Source: Xanthoparmelia taractica (lineage: Eukaryota > Ascomycota > Lecanoromycetes > Lecanorales > Parmeliaceae). From it: a DNA stretch of 62,876 bases. The notes beneath the pieces were generated by a model. The model was given only the letters and a program-made list of their open reading frames with translations. It ran no database searches and was not told where the DNA came from. Where the stretch lies: the NCBI GenBank assembly GCA_033085395.1, contig JANQBS010000226.1, positions 1-62,876 of the forward strand, given 5' to 3'. A program made the position numbers and the translations under genes. This document shows positions 10,144 through 21,981 of this stretch, one piece after another. Each line of letters opens with the position of its first letter. Position 1 is the stretch's first letter.

Positions 10144-11555
10144 ATGCTACGAGTGACAAGACGGTGCGTTACAATGTCGACAGCTTCACCACGACCTCCT
10201 CTGATCGTCGTTGTGGGAGCTACAGGCACAGGCAAATCTCAAGTCAGTCCTTTCCCCTACGTTCTCATGGTTGCTACTGAGTCATCGTATAGCTTGCTGT
10301 CTCGTTAGCTCAACGATTCAACGGAGAGATTATTAATGGGGATGCTTTGCAGATGTATGAGGGTTTGCCAATTACCACAAATAAACTGCCATTAGGGGAG
10401 AGAAAAGGCATACCACACCATCTACTGGGCTGTGTTACGTTGGGAGAAGAACCATGGACGGTCAAACATTTTTTAGAGCGGGCTACTGGAATAATAAAGG
10501 ATATTACCTCGAGGCGACGGCTTCCGATTCTCGTTGGCGGAACACATTACTACACGCAATCTCTCCTATTTGGTGATGCATTAGTTGAAGAGGACAAGGC
10601 AGACAATGTTACACATAAGAAACGGGCGCGGGATTGGCAGTTGCTCGATGCAGGCGCAGAAGAGATGTTGAAGGAACTCCGGAAGGTGGACCCAGAGATG
10701 GCCATGCGATGGCACCCTGGCGATCAAAGGAAAATCCGGCGTAGCCTTGAGATATGGTTGGAGACAGGCAAGAAAGCCTCTGAAATATACGAACAGCAAA
10801 AGGCTCGAAGTCTCAACATCGAGTCTGATGAATGCGATAGAAGTGGTATGCCCAACGGCTCTGGTGCCTCAGCACGATCTCATATCCAATACGACCCCCT
10901 TATCTTTTGGATCTATGCACCCTCACCTGTGCTCAACTCGAGGCTAGAAGACCGTGTGGATGATATGGTATCACACGGCTTGCTTGAGGAGGTCAATTCC
11001 ATGCAAAGCTTTCTTCAAGCCCAAGAACGGCAAGGTAATAGTATCGATCAGAGTCGCGGCATATGGGTTGCCATTGGCTACAAAGAATTTCTGCCGTACA
11101 TTCTGGATGCAAGCCGCCCGGAGATGCTGATGCGGGAATGTATTGAGCGTACGAAGATCGCAACAAGGCAATACGCCAAACGCCAAGATCGGTGGATCAG
11201 GCTACGGCTGCAACGCGCTGTCAATGCCGCGCATCTTAGGCATAGGTTGTTCTTGCTCGATGCGACTGAATTTTCGCAGTGGTCGAATGGAGTAAATGCA
11301 AAAGCTCAAGATATTACAGCAGCATTTGTTGGTGGATTGGCGCTCCCTGAGCCTGATTCGCTGTCAGATGCCGCGGTAAAATTGCTTGTATCTCCTGAAG
11401 ATGAGGCTAAAATTGCGAGATACTGCGAGGCTTGTGACAAAACGCTCATGTTCCACAGTCAATGGATCAATCACATGAAGAGCAAAGGTCACCGCGCTTC
11501 AATGAGGCCAAAGATTGACAGGGAAACGTTGTACCCGAAGAAAAGTGGCTACTGA
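10144..11555 (+). CDS. MOD5: tRNA dimethylallyltransferase (i6A37)
   Basis: Mod5 transfers a dimethylallyl group to A37 of tRNAs in the cytosol, nucleus and mitochondria. Two exons, 10144-10242 and 10293-11555, give 453 aa, or 443 aa from the second ATG at 10174. Seen motifs: P-loop VVVGATGTGKSQ (split from LAVSLAQRFNGEIINGDALQ by the intron), PITTNKLP, GIPHHLLG, ILVGGTHYYTQSLL, and AIGYKEFLPY. The C-terminus has a matrin-type zinc finger, CEACDKTLMFHSQWINHMKSKGH cut here as C-x2-C-x12-H-x5-H. The ten residues before the second Met (MLRVTRRCVT) are basic with no acidic residue, as expected of a mitochondrial presequence. They mirror the two-start arrangement known in yeast MOD5. Confidence 0.95.
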
Positions 11556-11826
11556 TAAGCCACGCAGAACGCTCAACGGTCTCCGCTTACGCGCAAACAG
11601 AGTACAGCTCTTATAATTCGATGAAGCTCGTGCATGTGAATGTTATCATGTATCGAGACTTAACGACTCTCAAAGAGATTGGACGTCCCTAAGAGTGCGG
11701 CGATCTTTGATTCCTAATTAAGCGCCCCCAACTGGTAAAAACGTCGTACCAGCAATGGAGGAGGACCTTTTATGCCTGGGAAAAGGTGGAATGGTATTCA
11801 ACTTCGACTCAATCCCAATTCTGGCA

Positions 11827-14217
11827 TCAATCTCGAAGTGCTCTATCAACTAGCAACTGTTTTCCCTCACCGGGTTCGGAGGGTGTCGAGAGACCATTGC
11901 GTGGTGAGCCAGTTGCCATACGTGGGGAGCTTGCGCCAGTTTTTGGAGTGTCCAGGCCCATCGGCGTAACAGAGCCGCTAGGAGGAACGGGGATCTTAAT
12001 GTCTTCGGGAGAGCTTGGGACCAGCTTTTCAGGAAGACCAGGTATCTTGATCCTTGTAGCCTCATTGTTGTAACTAGCGGGAATGATTTCGATGATTTCG
12101 TTCCTGGGGAATTGAAGGTTCGGAATATCTACAGCATTGCATGCCATTAGATACCCATAGAGCACCCTTAGAACGCTCTCATGAGCAATGATCAGTAGAT
12201 CGTTCTGCTCTCTTTCGAGTTCGAGTATAACCGGCTCGAGTCTGACTGCCAGATCGTGGTACGACTGGGATGAGTCAGCGCAGAGCAAGCATTGGAAGAG
12301 GGGCTCACTGACCTCAGCCCTCGGATATCGATGATGATAGGGGTCCGCCTCATGTTTTGCTACCTCATCAGGATATTCCAGTCTGATCCGCTTCTCTGAT
12401 TTTTTCTCGCAAACTCCTGGATTGAGTTGACTTAATTGAGACCTTTGACGTACTCTGTAGCCCTTTCCTTCCAGAACGTGACCCGTCTCTATGGTTCTTT
12501 TCCTGGTCGAAGTCCAGATCGTCAGCATTTTCAATGGAATGTCTGGCCCACCGCGATCGATCATGGCTTCTATATCCACACTTAGCACTGTTCAAGGCAA
12601 AGAAATTGGGCTACATGAAGATCGGTCATGAACGACAGGAGCCTTCTGCTACCTAAACGTCTTGCGACGTAAATTCCGTGCGGACAAGGAGAAGATCTTG
12701 GGATATTGCTTACGTCTTTCTCCCTCTCTGTGACGTATAAGAGTCTCTGACATCTTCTTTGCGTACTCCTTCCCTTGTTCCGACAGAGAAGTGTCGGTCT
12801 TGTAAGAGTCCTCTTCTCGGGATGTCCCGGCTCTCGCAAAGTACGTATGCCTTGATTTGATGTGCAAATTGAGTAGATAAAAGACGATCCTGCATGGATT
12901 GCGAGGTAAGCTCCTCTATTTCACAGAAATACTGAGTCTTGAAAAGGGCAAAAAAGCAACACAAAAACCATTGCAACGGTATGTAGGGGCCAGTCCACAA
13001 ACATGCTGCGATTTGAATGGTTGGAATGCTCCCAAGCTAGGTATCTGGGAAATTAAGACACGATGACTGTAAGCTATTCCAACGGTTTTCTCCCATCCAG
13101 GTAGCTCGTGGAGTCATTGGCTTGCTCCTAAAGATAGGTACTGGTGAAACAAAGGACACTCAGAGCAAAAGTCATTGAACGGCATGCTCCTGTTAGGATT
13201 TCTCGTTCCCAAAATAGGCACCTATGGAGGATCGAACAGCCTGAGAGCTACTCTACGTACCTGTGAGAAAGGTAGCCAAAGCTACAATTGTTAACAGTGA
13301 TCCTCTCGCCAGCATTGATCATTTTGATGTAATTTAGTTCAGGTTCCTCCATTGTCTCGAAGTGTGGTATCTTGGCGCTCATCCTTGCAAGGTAGTGCTT
13401 GACGGCAGCGTCTGACGACCAACCAATGTAGTCGGGCGAGGAGATCTTCACACTTCGCACATTTTCTTCTATGATCTTCTCATCATCACAGGCGCTTTCG
13501 ATGAACAGTGTTTCCACTTCGTGCTTTGAAAACTCTTTTGCCAGAGATTTTCGACCCTCGGAGAGCGGATTTACTGCGTCGTATATTGCAATTTGCCCGT
13601 TCTCATGGTTCAAAAACTCTGCATACGCTTTCAGAATGATTTCTTCAGGGCAAGAATCCGAGCTCAGAACTCGCTCAAGGGGTTGAAGAACCAATTTTGC
13701 CAGTGCTACACAGGGTGATATCCACTGGTACAAAGTTGTGAGGAACTAGACGGAGATGTACGTACGGTAGATATCATCTCGACATTTTTTGAGGATCTTT
13801 TGGCGAAGGAGGACTGTGCTTGCCGAAGCGTTCACGAAAAAATAATCTTCTGGCACATCTTTTCCATCACCGACATGCTCTCTTCGATAGTCTCCTAGGT
13901 GGAAGACCCGCGTCTTGACTCCAAGCCAGCGCAGATACCTTGCTAGAGCAACAGAAAGGTGGGTCTTGCCCCTTGCTGGCAAGCCTACAGTGGCTATAAC
14001 TATCCGGCCTGAATGAAAGAGGCGACCTGACTCGGTGCTGTATAATTGCGCTGGCGCTAGCTCTCCGGTCTCTGGCATTTCATGAATGGCATCGACAAAG
14101 GTGCTGGACTTCCGCCTGAATCTCCGAGAGTTTGCCGCGACATCGGCAGTCCTGCATATAGACACTAAACAAGAGCTGAGCCTTGAGGAAATGTCTCACT
14201 TACAGTAACGTATCCAT
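11827..14217 (-). CDS. 6-phosphofructo-2-kinase with inactivated bisphosphatase domain
   Basis: The enzyme makes fructose-2,6-bisphosphate, the activator of glycolysis. Six exons on the minus strand: 14217-14204, 14151-13766, 13618-13261, 12889-12714, 12587-12313, 12264-11827; 548 aa. Kinase features are P-loop GLPARGKTHL (about 61-70), VFHLGDYRR and FLNHENGQIAIYDAVNP. In the phosphatase half, the catalytic RHG is replaced by RAG (YFARAGTS, about residue 273), so the phosphohistidine is missing. The second histidine is kept in IIAHESVLR. This resembles the kinase-only yeast Pfk26 type. Intron 3 (371 bp) is unusually long for this window. The tail is rich in S, P and T with SP/TP sites, probably phosphorylated. 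It converges with MOD5 across 271 bp. Confidence 0.94.
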
Positions 14218-14668
14218 AATTCCGATTCAGCTGCGTATTATGGTCTTGGATCCCAGGGAACAATGTGCGTGTAAAAATCATCGATGCAAAAAATTCCATA
14301 CATATTGATTTTATGGACAAGAAATGGAACGCACGAAAAGCAAAAAAAAAAAGAGCTGTCAGAACGAGATTATACGAGTATCGGTAGCGGCCAATATCCC
14401 GTCACGCTAGGGATAAAGAAGCTAGAGCAAAAAGCTTGTTGGACGAAAATTACCGTCTTACTGCGTTATAGAGAGTAACAGCCAAAGCTACTGCAACATT
14501 AAAGTGAAGGACATACAACATTCTTGCAGCTCCCGAAGCCATACCTGTTCATCTCCCAGTCTTTATTCGCTCATTTCTGTCCCTTCTCCCGCTCGGCACT
14601 GCTGCTAGCAGACTTTCACTTTCCATTTGCTGCTGGTCTTGGAGGCAAAGGCTGCATCCCCTGACACT
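14218..14668. promoter_or_regulatory. Divergent PFK-2/TOM40 promoter
   Basis: This 451-bp interval separates two divergent start codons. A pyrimidine-rich tract at about 14555-14630 precedes the TOM40 start, as is common in filamentous ascomycete promoters. No further site could be assigned with confidence. Confidence 0.45.
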
Positions 14669-15892
14669 ATGGGGGACGCGAAGGTGGATGATTTCCTCCC
14701 CCCCTATCTGGAGGGCAATGCGGTGGTTACGGCGATCCGTGATACATGGCGCTCTTTTTCCGAGCGGCGCGAAGCATTAGGACTTTCTAATCCAGGGACC
14801 GTGGAGAACATTGCTCGAGAGGTGCAGAAAGATGTCTTCCTTACCAACTACATGTTCACTGGACTTCGTGCGGATTGGACCAGACCACTCAGTGTGTCGC
14901 CTTTGTTCCAGTATACTCATTCCTTCGCCATGGGCTCTCCAGGCTTCCCTCCCTATGGCTTCTCAACCATCTTCGGAACAGGGAAGGTACACTATCCCTG
15001 GGTTCGGGGCGAGTGCTACGTTTCTAAGCTAAATCTGTACACAGGTCTTAATGCAAGCCAACCTCGATAATGACGGTCAATTATCAGCTCAGGGTAACTA
15101 TCGATGGACTAGTGCTCTTATAACAAAACTCAACGTGCAAATTGCTCCAGGACAAGGCCAAGCCATGATCCAAGTAAATAACGATTTAACCGGCAAAGAC
15201 TTCACCGCTTCTCTGAAGTCCATGAATCCATCTATGATAGAAGGCGGATTGACTGGTATCTTTATTGGCAGCTATCTTCAATCTATAACACCAAGCCTTG
15301 CGCTTGGACTTGAGGCAATGTGGCAGAGAGCAGCCCTCAACACCGGTCCAGAGTCCATGTTATCTTACTGTGCGAGATACAAGGGCTCCGATTGGATTGC
15401 CAGCGCGCAAATTCAAGCTCAGGGCGGAGTTACTGCGTCCTACTGGCGAAGGTTGACGGAGAAGGTGGAAGCGGGTGTGGACCTCAACCTACAGTTTGCG
15501 CCGGGGCTGGGAGGGGGCGGTTTGATGGGCAATGGATCGCGCAAAGAGGGTACTGCAACCGTTGGGGCAAAATACGATTTCAGGACATCAACATACAAGG
15601 CTCAACTCGACAGCTCGGGCCGCCTGAGCTGTCTCGTGGAAAAAAGAGTGCTTCCGCCGGTGCAAATCACTTTTGCTGGAGAAATGGACCATTTCAAGGT
15701 ACGTGAAACCGGTGGACGGGATTTCGATCATCACATCCATTCATCAGTGCGAGTTGTGTGAGTCGTCACTAATCCTGATTCGCTCAGCAACAAGCCAAAG
15801 TCGGCTTGTCTGTGTCCATCGAAACTGCTCCTGAAGAACTTATGAGTGCCACCCAAGCCTCATCAGCTTCCGCACCACCGATACCATTCTAG
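14669..15892 (+). CDS. TOM40: Mitochondrial import channel Tom40
   Basis: Tom40 is the beta-barrel pore of the TOM complex in the outer mitochondrial membrane. Three exons, 14669-14986, 15045-15698 and 15788-15892, give 358 aa, close to the Neurospora protein. The start is MGDAKVDDFLPPYLEGN. Family segments include NPGTVENIAREVQKDVFLTN, GLRADWTRPLS, GTGKVLMQANLDNDGQLSA, MIEGGLTGIF, and a late barrel region with GTATVGAKYDFRTSTY. The tail ends SSASAPPIPF. Introns are 58 and 89 bp. It shares a divergent promoter with the PFK-2 gene. Confidence 0.96.
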
Positions 15893-18800
15893 ACGTCTTC
15901 CGCCTTGTCCTAGGGCTCCCAAGACCTCCCGCTGCTTATCCGCAGTCTACTCTATCCAACTCCTCTCGACGTCCTCACTGTGCCTTGACCATCCGCTTGT
16001 CTGGTGAGGCTCTCTATCTGGTGGGGCTCAACATGCCCAGTCTTTCGTGTCGTGTGAGCGCTGTCTACTGTACCATCAAGTGGGGTAGGGTTCAGATTCA
16101 GCGTTGGGGCCTTGTTGAACATATACAGCCGAGCAAGCGACAGGCCCAGATTCTGGTTAGCAAATAGTCGTCAACTCATGTACAAAAGCTTAATTGAAAG
16201 AGAGAGAAATGCTGAAGGCATTCCGAACCCATCATGATAGTCTATGCAGAAGGCTTACATACAAGTGGACTAAGAGGTAGGAAGTCGAAAATTGAGTGAG
16301 CAATGCAGCGAACGTGCATCAATGAGACGCCGATGGTAATTGAGGTTAGACTCTGTAGGCCATCGTAACCATCTGCAGCCGATATCGAGATAGATGAATG
16401 AGGGATTTGGGGTCAGAGCAGGAAGGTTTAGGGATAGCCGTTTGATAGGCGAGAAATTCCGGGTTCGAATGCAAGTATCTTGGACAAACGAGGGACGTTA
16501 CCGCCAACGGCAGCTTCCTCGGACAGCGAGCCGCTGCAGTACTTCCTAGCTTCTCCCCTCTTTTTTCTCAACAAATAAGCTTCTAGCAGAGGAGTCATGT
16601 CATTCAATCTTCAAGGCATTCAGTTGTATCCGAATACAGGTGTGGTGATTGTGGGAAGTAAGCTGCATGGGTAACGCAGTGCCGAGAATGCAGCAGCTGG
16701 GCATCAGATGCAGTTCCAATCCTAAAGCTCCCCCGTACACATGAAACGGATGAAGGAACCTTCATCAAAAGACATTGGGGGATTGGAAGAAGGCACAGGT
16801 ACGACGAGTACTTTCCCTCGTCTGGTTGAATCCAGTCGTGGTCGGCTAATCTTCGCCATCGTTTGAATTATTTATCATTATCATTATTATTATTGTTATT
16901 ATTATTATAATTATTACTATTATTATTAATTGAATTAATTATCATTGTTCTATTATGATTATTATTAGTGTAATTACTTTTTCTTATTATTGTTATTGTT
17001 ATTACGATTATATTGCTATTATTAATTGTTTGGAGAAAAGACGTAGAAAGATTAAAAATAAAAATAATATACCAAGTACTCCCACCCGACTTGGTGAGGA
17101 ATAAGGAATTGAAAAGAAATTATGGAGAGGTCTCGTGAGCGGTAGATCTTTTGCCGCCCGCTGCGGGTGCGGAGCAGAAGGTGGATACCCGGGTGCTTCA
17201 CAAGAGCCAATTGAAAGGTGCCTGCCGCTGATTTCACTTCTCTAGGCGCTTGTGCTTACTATCTGCACTGGATTTCCCCCATCGTCATGTGCTGCTTATA
17301 AAACTGCAGGACGCTGGGTAGCCCTGGGACTCGTTCCTTGGCGGATTGTAGAAGTAGATATACCTCCTAGGATTAATGACTTTGCCCTTGCCTGGCAGAA
17401 GCCAATGTAATCATGAGGCACAGGAGAGCCAAAATGAGGCGGGCTCATCTCGCAACCAAAGGGCAAAGGCTAAGGTACTCGTACTTTTGATGCCAAGCCA
17501 GGCGTGACCCAACGAGTCTTCGGCCTTTTAACGTGGGTACGATTGGAGCAAGATGAGCTAGGCTTGCATAATCCAGTGGGCAATCATGCGTTGCTTCATC
17601 ATGCAAGATGGCGATCAATCTAAGTACTTCTACTCTGACTGGCACAAACAGGCATTTCACTCTGCACTCCCTCTCACCACAGTCGATGCATTCCTTGTAA
17701 ATGCCTGGGTTTCATCCATAGTCTATCTTGTCTCCGCGGGGGCGAAGAGACAGTCCCGCACGTCAATTTTGGAATCTTGTAGACTCAAAAGGAGTGCCCT
17801 CGGGCGGCGGATGCATGACATAGAGAAGAAGGGGGGGGGAAGAAAGGTATTCTGTCACCGTGGTCTGGTGGCAGCAGGATTATTGGACCTGATGCAGCGT
17901 ACTGCAGCACTACGTATGCTCGACATTCATAAGGCATTCTCAATCCTTCCTTCCTTTCATCACTACCCGTCCGTTTGCAACTTTATTCCAAAGTCCCAAA
18001 AGGGACATTCAAAGGTCCCGAAGACTGGGTCGATTGCCGCACCTTGGGCGCGTATAGTACGGTATCCAACTATCTTCGCTCAATCACGCCTTTGTCGCGT
18101 GCATCTTCCTCCTTCAGGAGCTTGGAGTGGGAAAGGATTAGATGATTGATATTCCAGTCAGAACTGGTCGCCTCGGTGCTTGCTTTGTAGCAGATCAGTC
18201 CCCACGTTGCCCTCGCCTGTTCCTGCGCCAGCTAGAATGCCTCTAGTCCAATGGTGGCCAAGTAACATCGAGTCCAAGTCTGTCCATGTGACCACCCAAC
18301 CGAGAAAGCCCACTTCCCCTCTCAAAAACCTTCTCGACTGCCCAGATCATTGGACATTGTCCTCCAAGTGCCCCTGACTCCGAGAGCAGTACTCGGTAGA
18401 AGGCAAATCAAATCCCCTTCTTCTCAGCACCCATTATCCAGCATCCTCACTCACTCACTCACTCTACTATCCATTCGGAGCAAGAACCATACATCTCTTT
18501 CTCAAGGGTTTGGAGGCACAGCGTCAATGCATTCGAGCCATCGTCAAACTATCATCCATCATTCCATTATTATCCCCAAAGCAGCTGACCTGCCTCTCGC
18601 CCTGGCTGCCGCTCGTGCCCGTGTAGCCTTCCCCTCTTGTTCTCGCACTCTTGTAGAGATCGCTTAATTACCAGCTTTCTGGGAAATAATCGCACGGTTC
18701 CCGCGCTGGGACGGCTAAGCCTCCGAACGAGATCTCAATCACCAACTCTAACATCAACACCACAACATCCTTTCCTCCCTAAACATACTCAGCTTCATCC

Positions 18801-19382
18801 CCTACCTGTCTCTGCTCCTCTCTCCTATGGAATCTCTTTTGTAGCGACAACGGAACAAACAGCCGCGGGGAAGGGAACTCTATTCGCCCCATGTGTCAGG
18901 CGACACTCCGCTTCTGCTTTGCTCTCCACTACAACACTCGTTCACAGCAGCAAGGGAAATCTTGCCTTCAATCGTGAAGCCTAAGACTTCATCTACTTCA
19001 ACACAAATACTCCACTCATCAGTCGCGACATGGTCCTCTCGCCCTGAGCAATTGCATTTAGAGCACCGTTTATTGCGCAGCCATCTCACAGAAGAAACAT
19101 CCTCACAATCCCCCCTCAACCCCCTCAAGGACTCCCTCGCGCATTGGCCCAAGGCATCAAACAAAAGGTGTGTGATTCTCGTCCTGGGTAAATCCAGTCG
19201 CCTCACCTCACCTTCGTCAACCCTCCTCCCCCTTCTAACGACAACACTTCCACCCTCCACCTCCTCCAGTCCACCCAACACGGACCTACCTACAAATCTT
19301 CTGTTGCTCCATCGGCTCAATACTTCGAGTCCACCACACTCTCGATAACCACAAAGAATCGCGGTCATCCTGCGCTCCTAAG
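15893..19382. other. 3.5-kb gene-free region and GSK3 5' leader
   Basis: No gene was recognised here. The region holds the TOM40 3' flank, a TTA/TTG low-complexity tract (16867-17031), and from about 18380 to 19380 a strongly C/T-rich stretch leading into GSK3. The latter is probably the GSK3 promoter and a long 5' untranslated leader. Several open frames in it are compositional, including a 187-codon plus-strand frame at 17586-18149 without motifs. Confidence 0.45.
16867..17031. repeat. Low-complexity (TTA/TTG/TCA)n tract
   Basis: Imperfect trinucleotide units of ATT, TTG and TCA type fill about 165 bp with almost no G+C. Confidence 0.8.
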
Positions 19383-20952
19383 ATGTCTACGCAAAACCGA
19401 CCGGCAGGCTTTACCAGCTTGCGAATGGGAGGTAAGGATGGGCCATGCTTACTATTACACTTTAACGGAGACTGACCTATCATCCGAAATAGAAGTCATC
19501 CGTGAGAAAGTACAAGACGGCGTGACTGGCGAGACCAAAGAAATGCAGTATACCCAATGCAAGATCGTGGGAAATGGCTCCTTTGGTGTGGTTTTCCAGA
19601 CCAAGCTCGCTCCAAACGGAGAGGATGCAGCTATCAAACGTGTCCTTCAGGACAAGCGGTTCAAGGTAAGCACGGTGGTTGTACCATAGCGGTACCTTCG
19701 AGACACTGATCGAAGCAGAATCGGGAGTTGCAGATTATGCGCATCGTCCGTCACCCTAACATTGTAGAACTCAAAGCGTTCTACTACTCGAATGGAGAGC
19801 GTGTAAGCAAGAAAGTATTTTATTGAATCGAAGACCTGCTCATGGTACCATGAGGAAAGTAGCTGACGCCTGCCTTAGAAGGAAGAGGTCTACCTCAACC
19901 TCGTCCTTGAATTCGTGCCGGAGACTGTGTACCGCGCCTCACGCTTCTTCAACAAGATGAAGACCACCATGCCGATTCTCGAGATCAAGATATACATCTA
20001 TCAGCTGTTTCGCTCCCTTGCGTACATCCACTCACAGGGCATCTGTCATCGGGATATCAAACCGCAGAATCTTCTGCTTGATCCAAATACGGGTGTACTC
20101 AAACTCTGTGATTTTGGTAGCGCCAAAATTTTGGTCGCGAATGAGCCCAATGTCTCATACATCTGCTCTCGTTACTACCGTGCCCCTGAGCTCATCTTTG
20201 GTGCTACGAACTACACCACCAAGATCGGTAAGATTCCACCCTGTCAGCAGTAGTGACGCTCGTTTACACTTTGGTGATAGATGTCTGGTCCACCGGTTGC
20301 GTCATGGCTGAGTTGATGCTTGGTCAACCTCTGTTCCCTGGAGAGTCTGGCATTGATCAGCTTGTTGAGATCATCAAAGTGCTGGGAACCCCAACCCGCG
20401 AGCAAATCCGCACCATGAATCCGAACTATATGGAGCACAAATTCCCCCAGATCAAGCCTCACCCATTCAACAAAGTCAGTAAACCTGTAATTTTCCTACA
20501 CGTACTGACCGAATGAGTTTTTCCTTTTTGAACGAAAGCCTAGCTACTAACCTGCTCCTAGGTATTTCGCAAAGCGACCGCAGATGCGATTGAGCTGATC
20601 TCAGCTCTTCTCGAGTACACCCCTACCAAGCGTCTCTCAGCCGTCGAGGCTATGGTTCACCCCTTCTTTGACGAGCTTCGTGCTCCGGATTGTCGATTTC
20701 CCGATTCTCGCCATGCCGCTGGTGGTACCAAGGAAATGCCAAAGTTGTTCGACTTCTCGCGTCATGGTAGGTCTTGCTGGCCATTCCAATGATGTTCTCC
20801 TCGCTGACTTATACTTAGAACTTTCGATTGCTCCTGAGCTAAATGCGCGTCTTGTCCCGCCCCATGCGCGTAAAGAGCTTCTTTCACGCGGCATTGACCT
20901 TGACAATTTCACCCCAATGTCTCAAGAGGATATGAAGGCTCAGCTTGAGTGA
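19383..20952 (+). CDS. Glycogen synthase kinase 3 family protein kinase
   Basis: This is a GSK3/shaggy-type serine/threonine kinase of signalling and morphogenesis. Seven exons: 19383-19431, 19493-19665, 19719-19802, 19879-20227, 20281-20474, 20562-20766, 20819-20952; 395 aa, the normal fungal length. Visible are the glycine loop VGNGSFGVVF, catalytic lysine in AAIKRVLQDKRFK, RELQIMR, catalytic loop ICHRDIKPQNLLL, DFG in LCDFGSAK, and the GSK3-type activation loop VSYICSRYYRAPE with the regulatory tyrosine. Also seen are DVWSTGCVMAE and the conserved FDELRAP. Branch-point-like CTAAC lies in intron 5 (gctactaacc). The upstream C/T-rich leader is long. I give no symbol because fungal naming differs (skp1, MCK1, gskA). 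Confidence 0.96.
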
Positions 20953-21981
20953 AACCGATACTGGCTACGAATCATGCCTAACGAAGTCACGGTATCCGCG
21001 TGCCAGCCTTCACCTAACGTGGCGTTGGCCAAACAGTCGTTCCCGTATGTTCACGCCGGGTCAGTGATAGCAAGATCACTGACTGTGTGTGTGTGGACCA
21101 AAAGCATGGCATGGCTTTATTCAAAACGGCAATGCCTCGAATATTTCTCAACTCACAACTCACTGGCAAAAGCGCGGCATGCATGGATGGAAGGTTCAAT
21201 TTGCGGCCCAAGGCGGAAGTTTATGTGGTGAACGATCAGCTGCGAAAGAGGCCAGGCGCGGGAAGAAGATGGGTTTGGTGAGGCTGCATAGGCACTTCTA
21301 AGATGAGGACACCTTAGATGACGCACTTACATAAGTTTTATGATTGCTAGCACCATCAACTATTCAAACAAATAAGCAAATATCAACTGCGTCCGAATTT
21401 CTTCTGCTACGCAGCTTCGTAGGTGGCCGAGTCCCGATCGTATGAGACTGTGGCCCGTAGCCCAGGTTTCGATGCCAATGTCCAAGCAGCGGGCGGTGTC
21501 AATATTTTCAGGTCTTCTACACCATTTTGTCTATTCCTTTCGTCCTTTCGCCATCTACTTTTGGTTACTACGTTGTAATCTGTCTCCATCTGACCAGGTT
21601 CACCTCACCACCCTCCCATTGCGGTGGTGGTTATTCACTTATACTGCGCGACAGGCATCAAAGGCCCATAGCAGTCCGCTCCCTAGCTAGTTTAACGCAC
21701 CCTCTCATACGACAAGTAATCAAATGTGATTTAACGTAGGTAGTCGATAACGTAGAGCGTATCTCAACCCTACCTTACTTTATGTTGTTGAAGCGACAGG
21801 GATTATTACTCCAACTTTGGAAGTAATCTTACCTTAGGTATCGTACTTGGTACCTTTGTGAAGCCAATTGGCGCGCCGAGCATTTGCCAGCCAACTCGAT
21901 CTACATAAAGTAGAATCATAACCCTTTCCAAGGCCGCTTTACAAGGCCGCTTTGCTACAAAACTCCCATTCATCAATAATC
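20953..21981. other. Intergenic region, GSK3 to CBC1
   Basis: About 1 kb with no recognised gene. Short overlapping frames around 20970-21300 lack motifs and probably represent the GSK3 3' untranslated region. The last 200 bp are the CBC1 promoter. Confidence 0.4.

Noticed and set aside
16455..16480. tRNA-like B box (GGGTTCGAATGC)
   Set aside because: The bases around the loop do not pair into a T-arm, and no acceptor, D or anticodon arms were found.
17586..18149. 187-codon plus-strand open frame in the gene-free region
   Set aside because: It has no recognisable motif, a low-complexity and cysteine/serine-scattered composition, and no plausible start context. It is probably chance.
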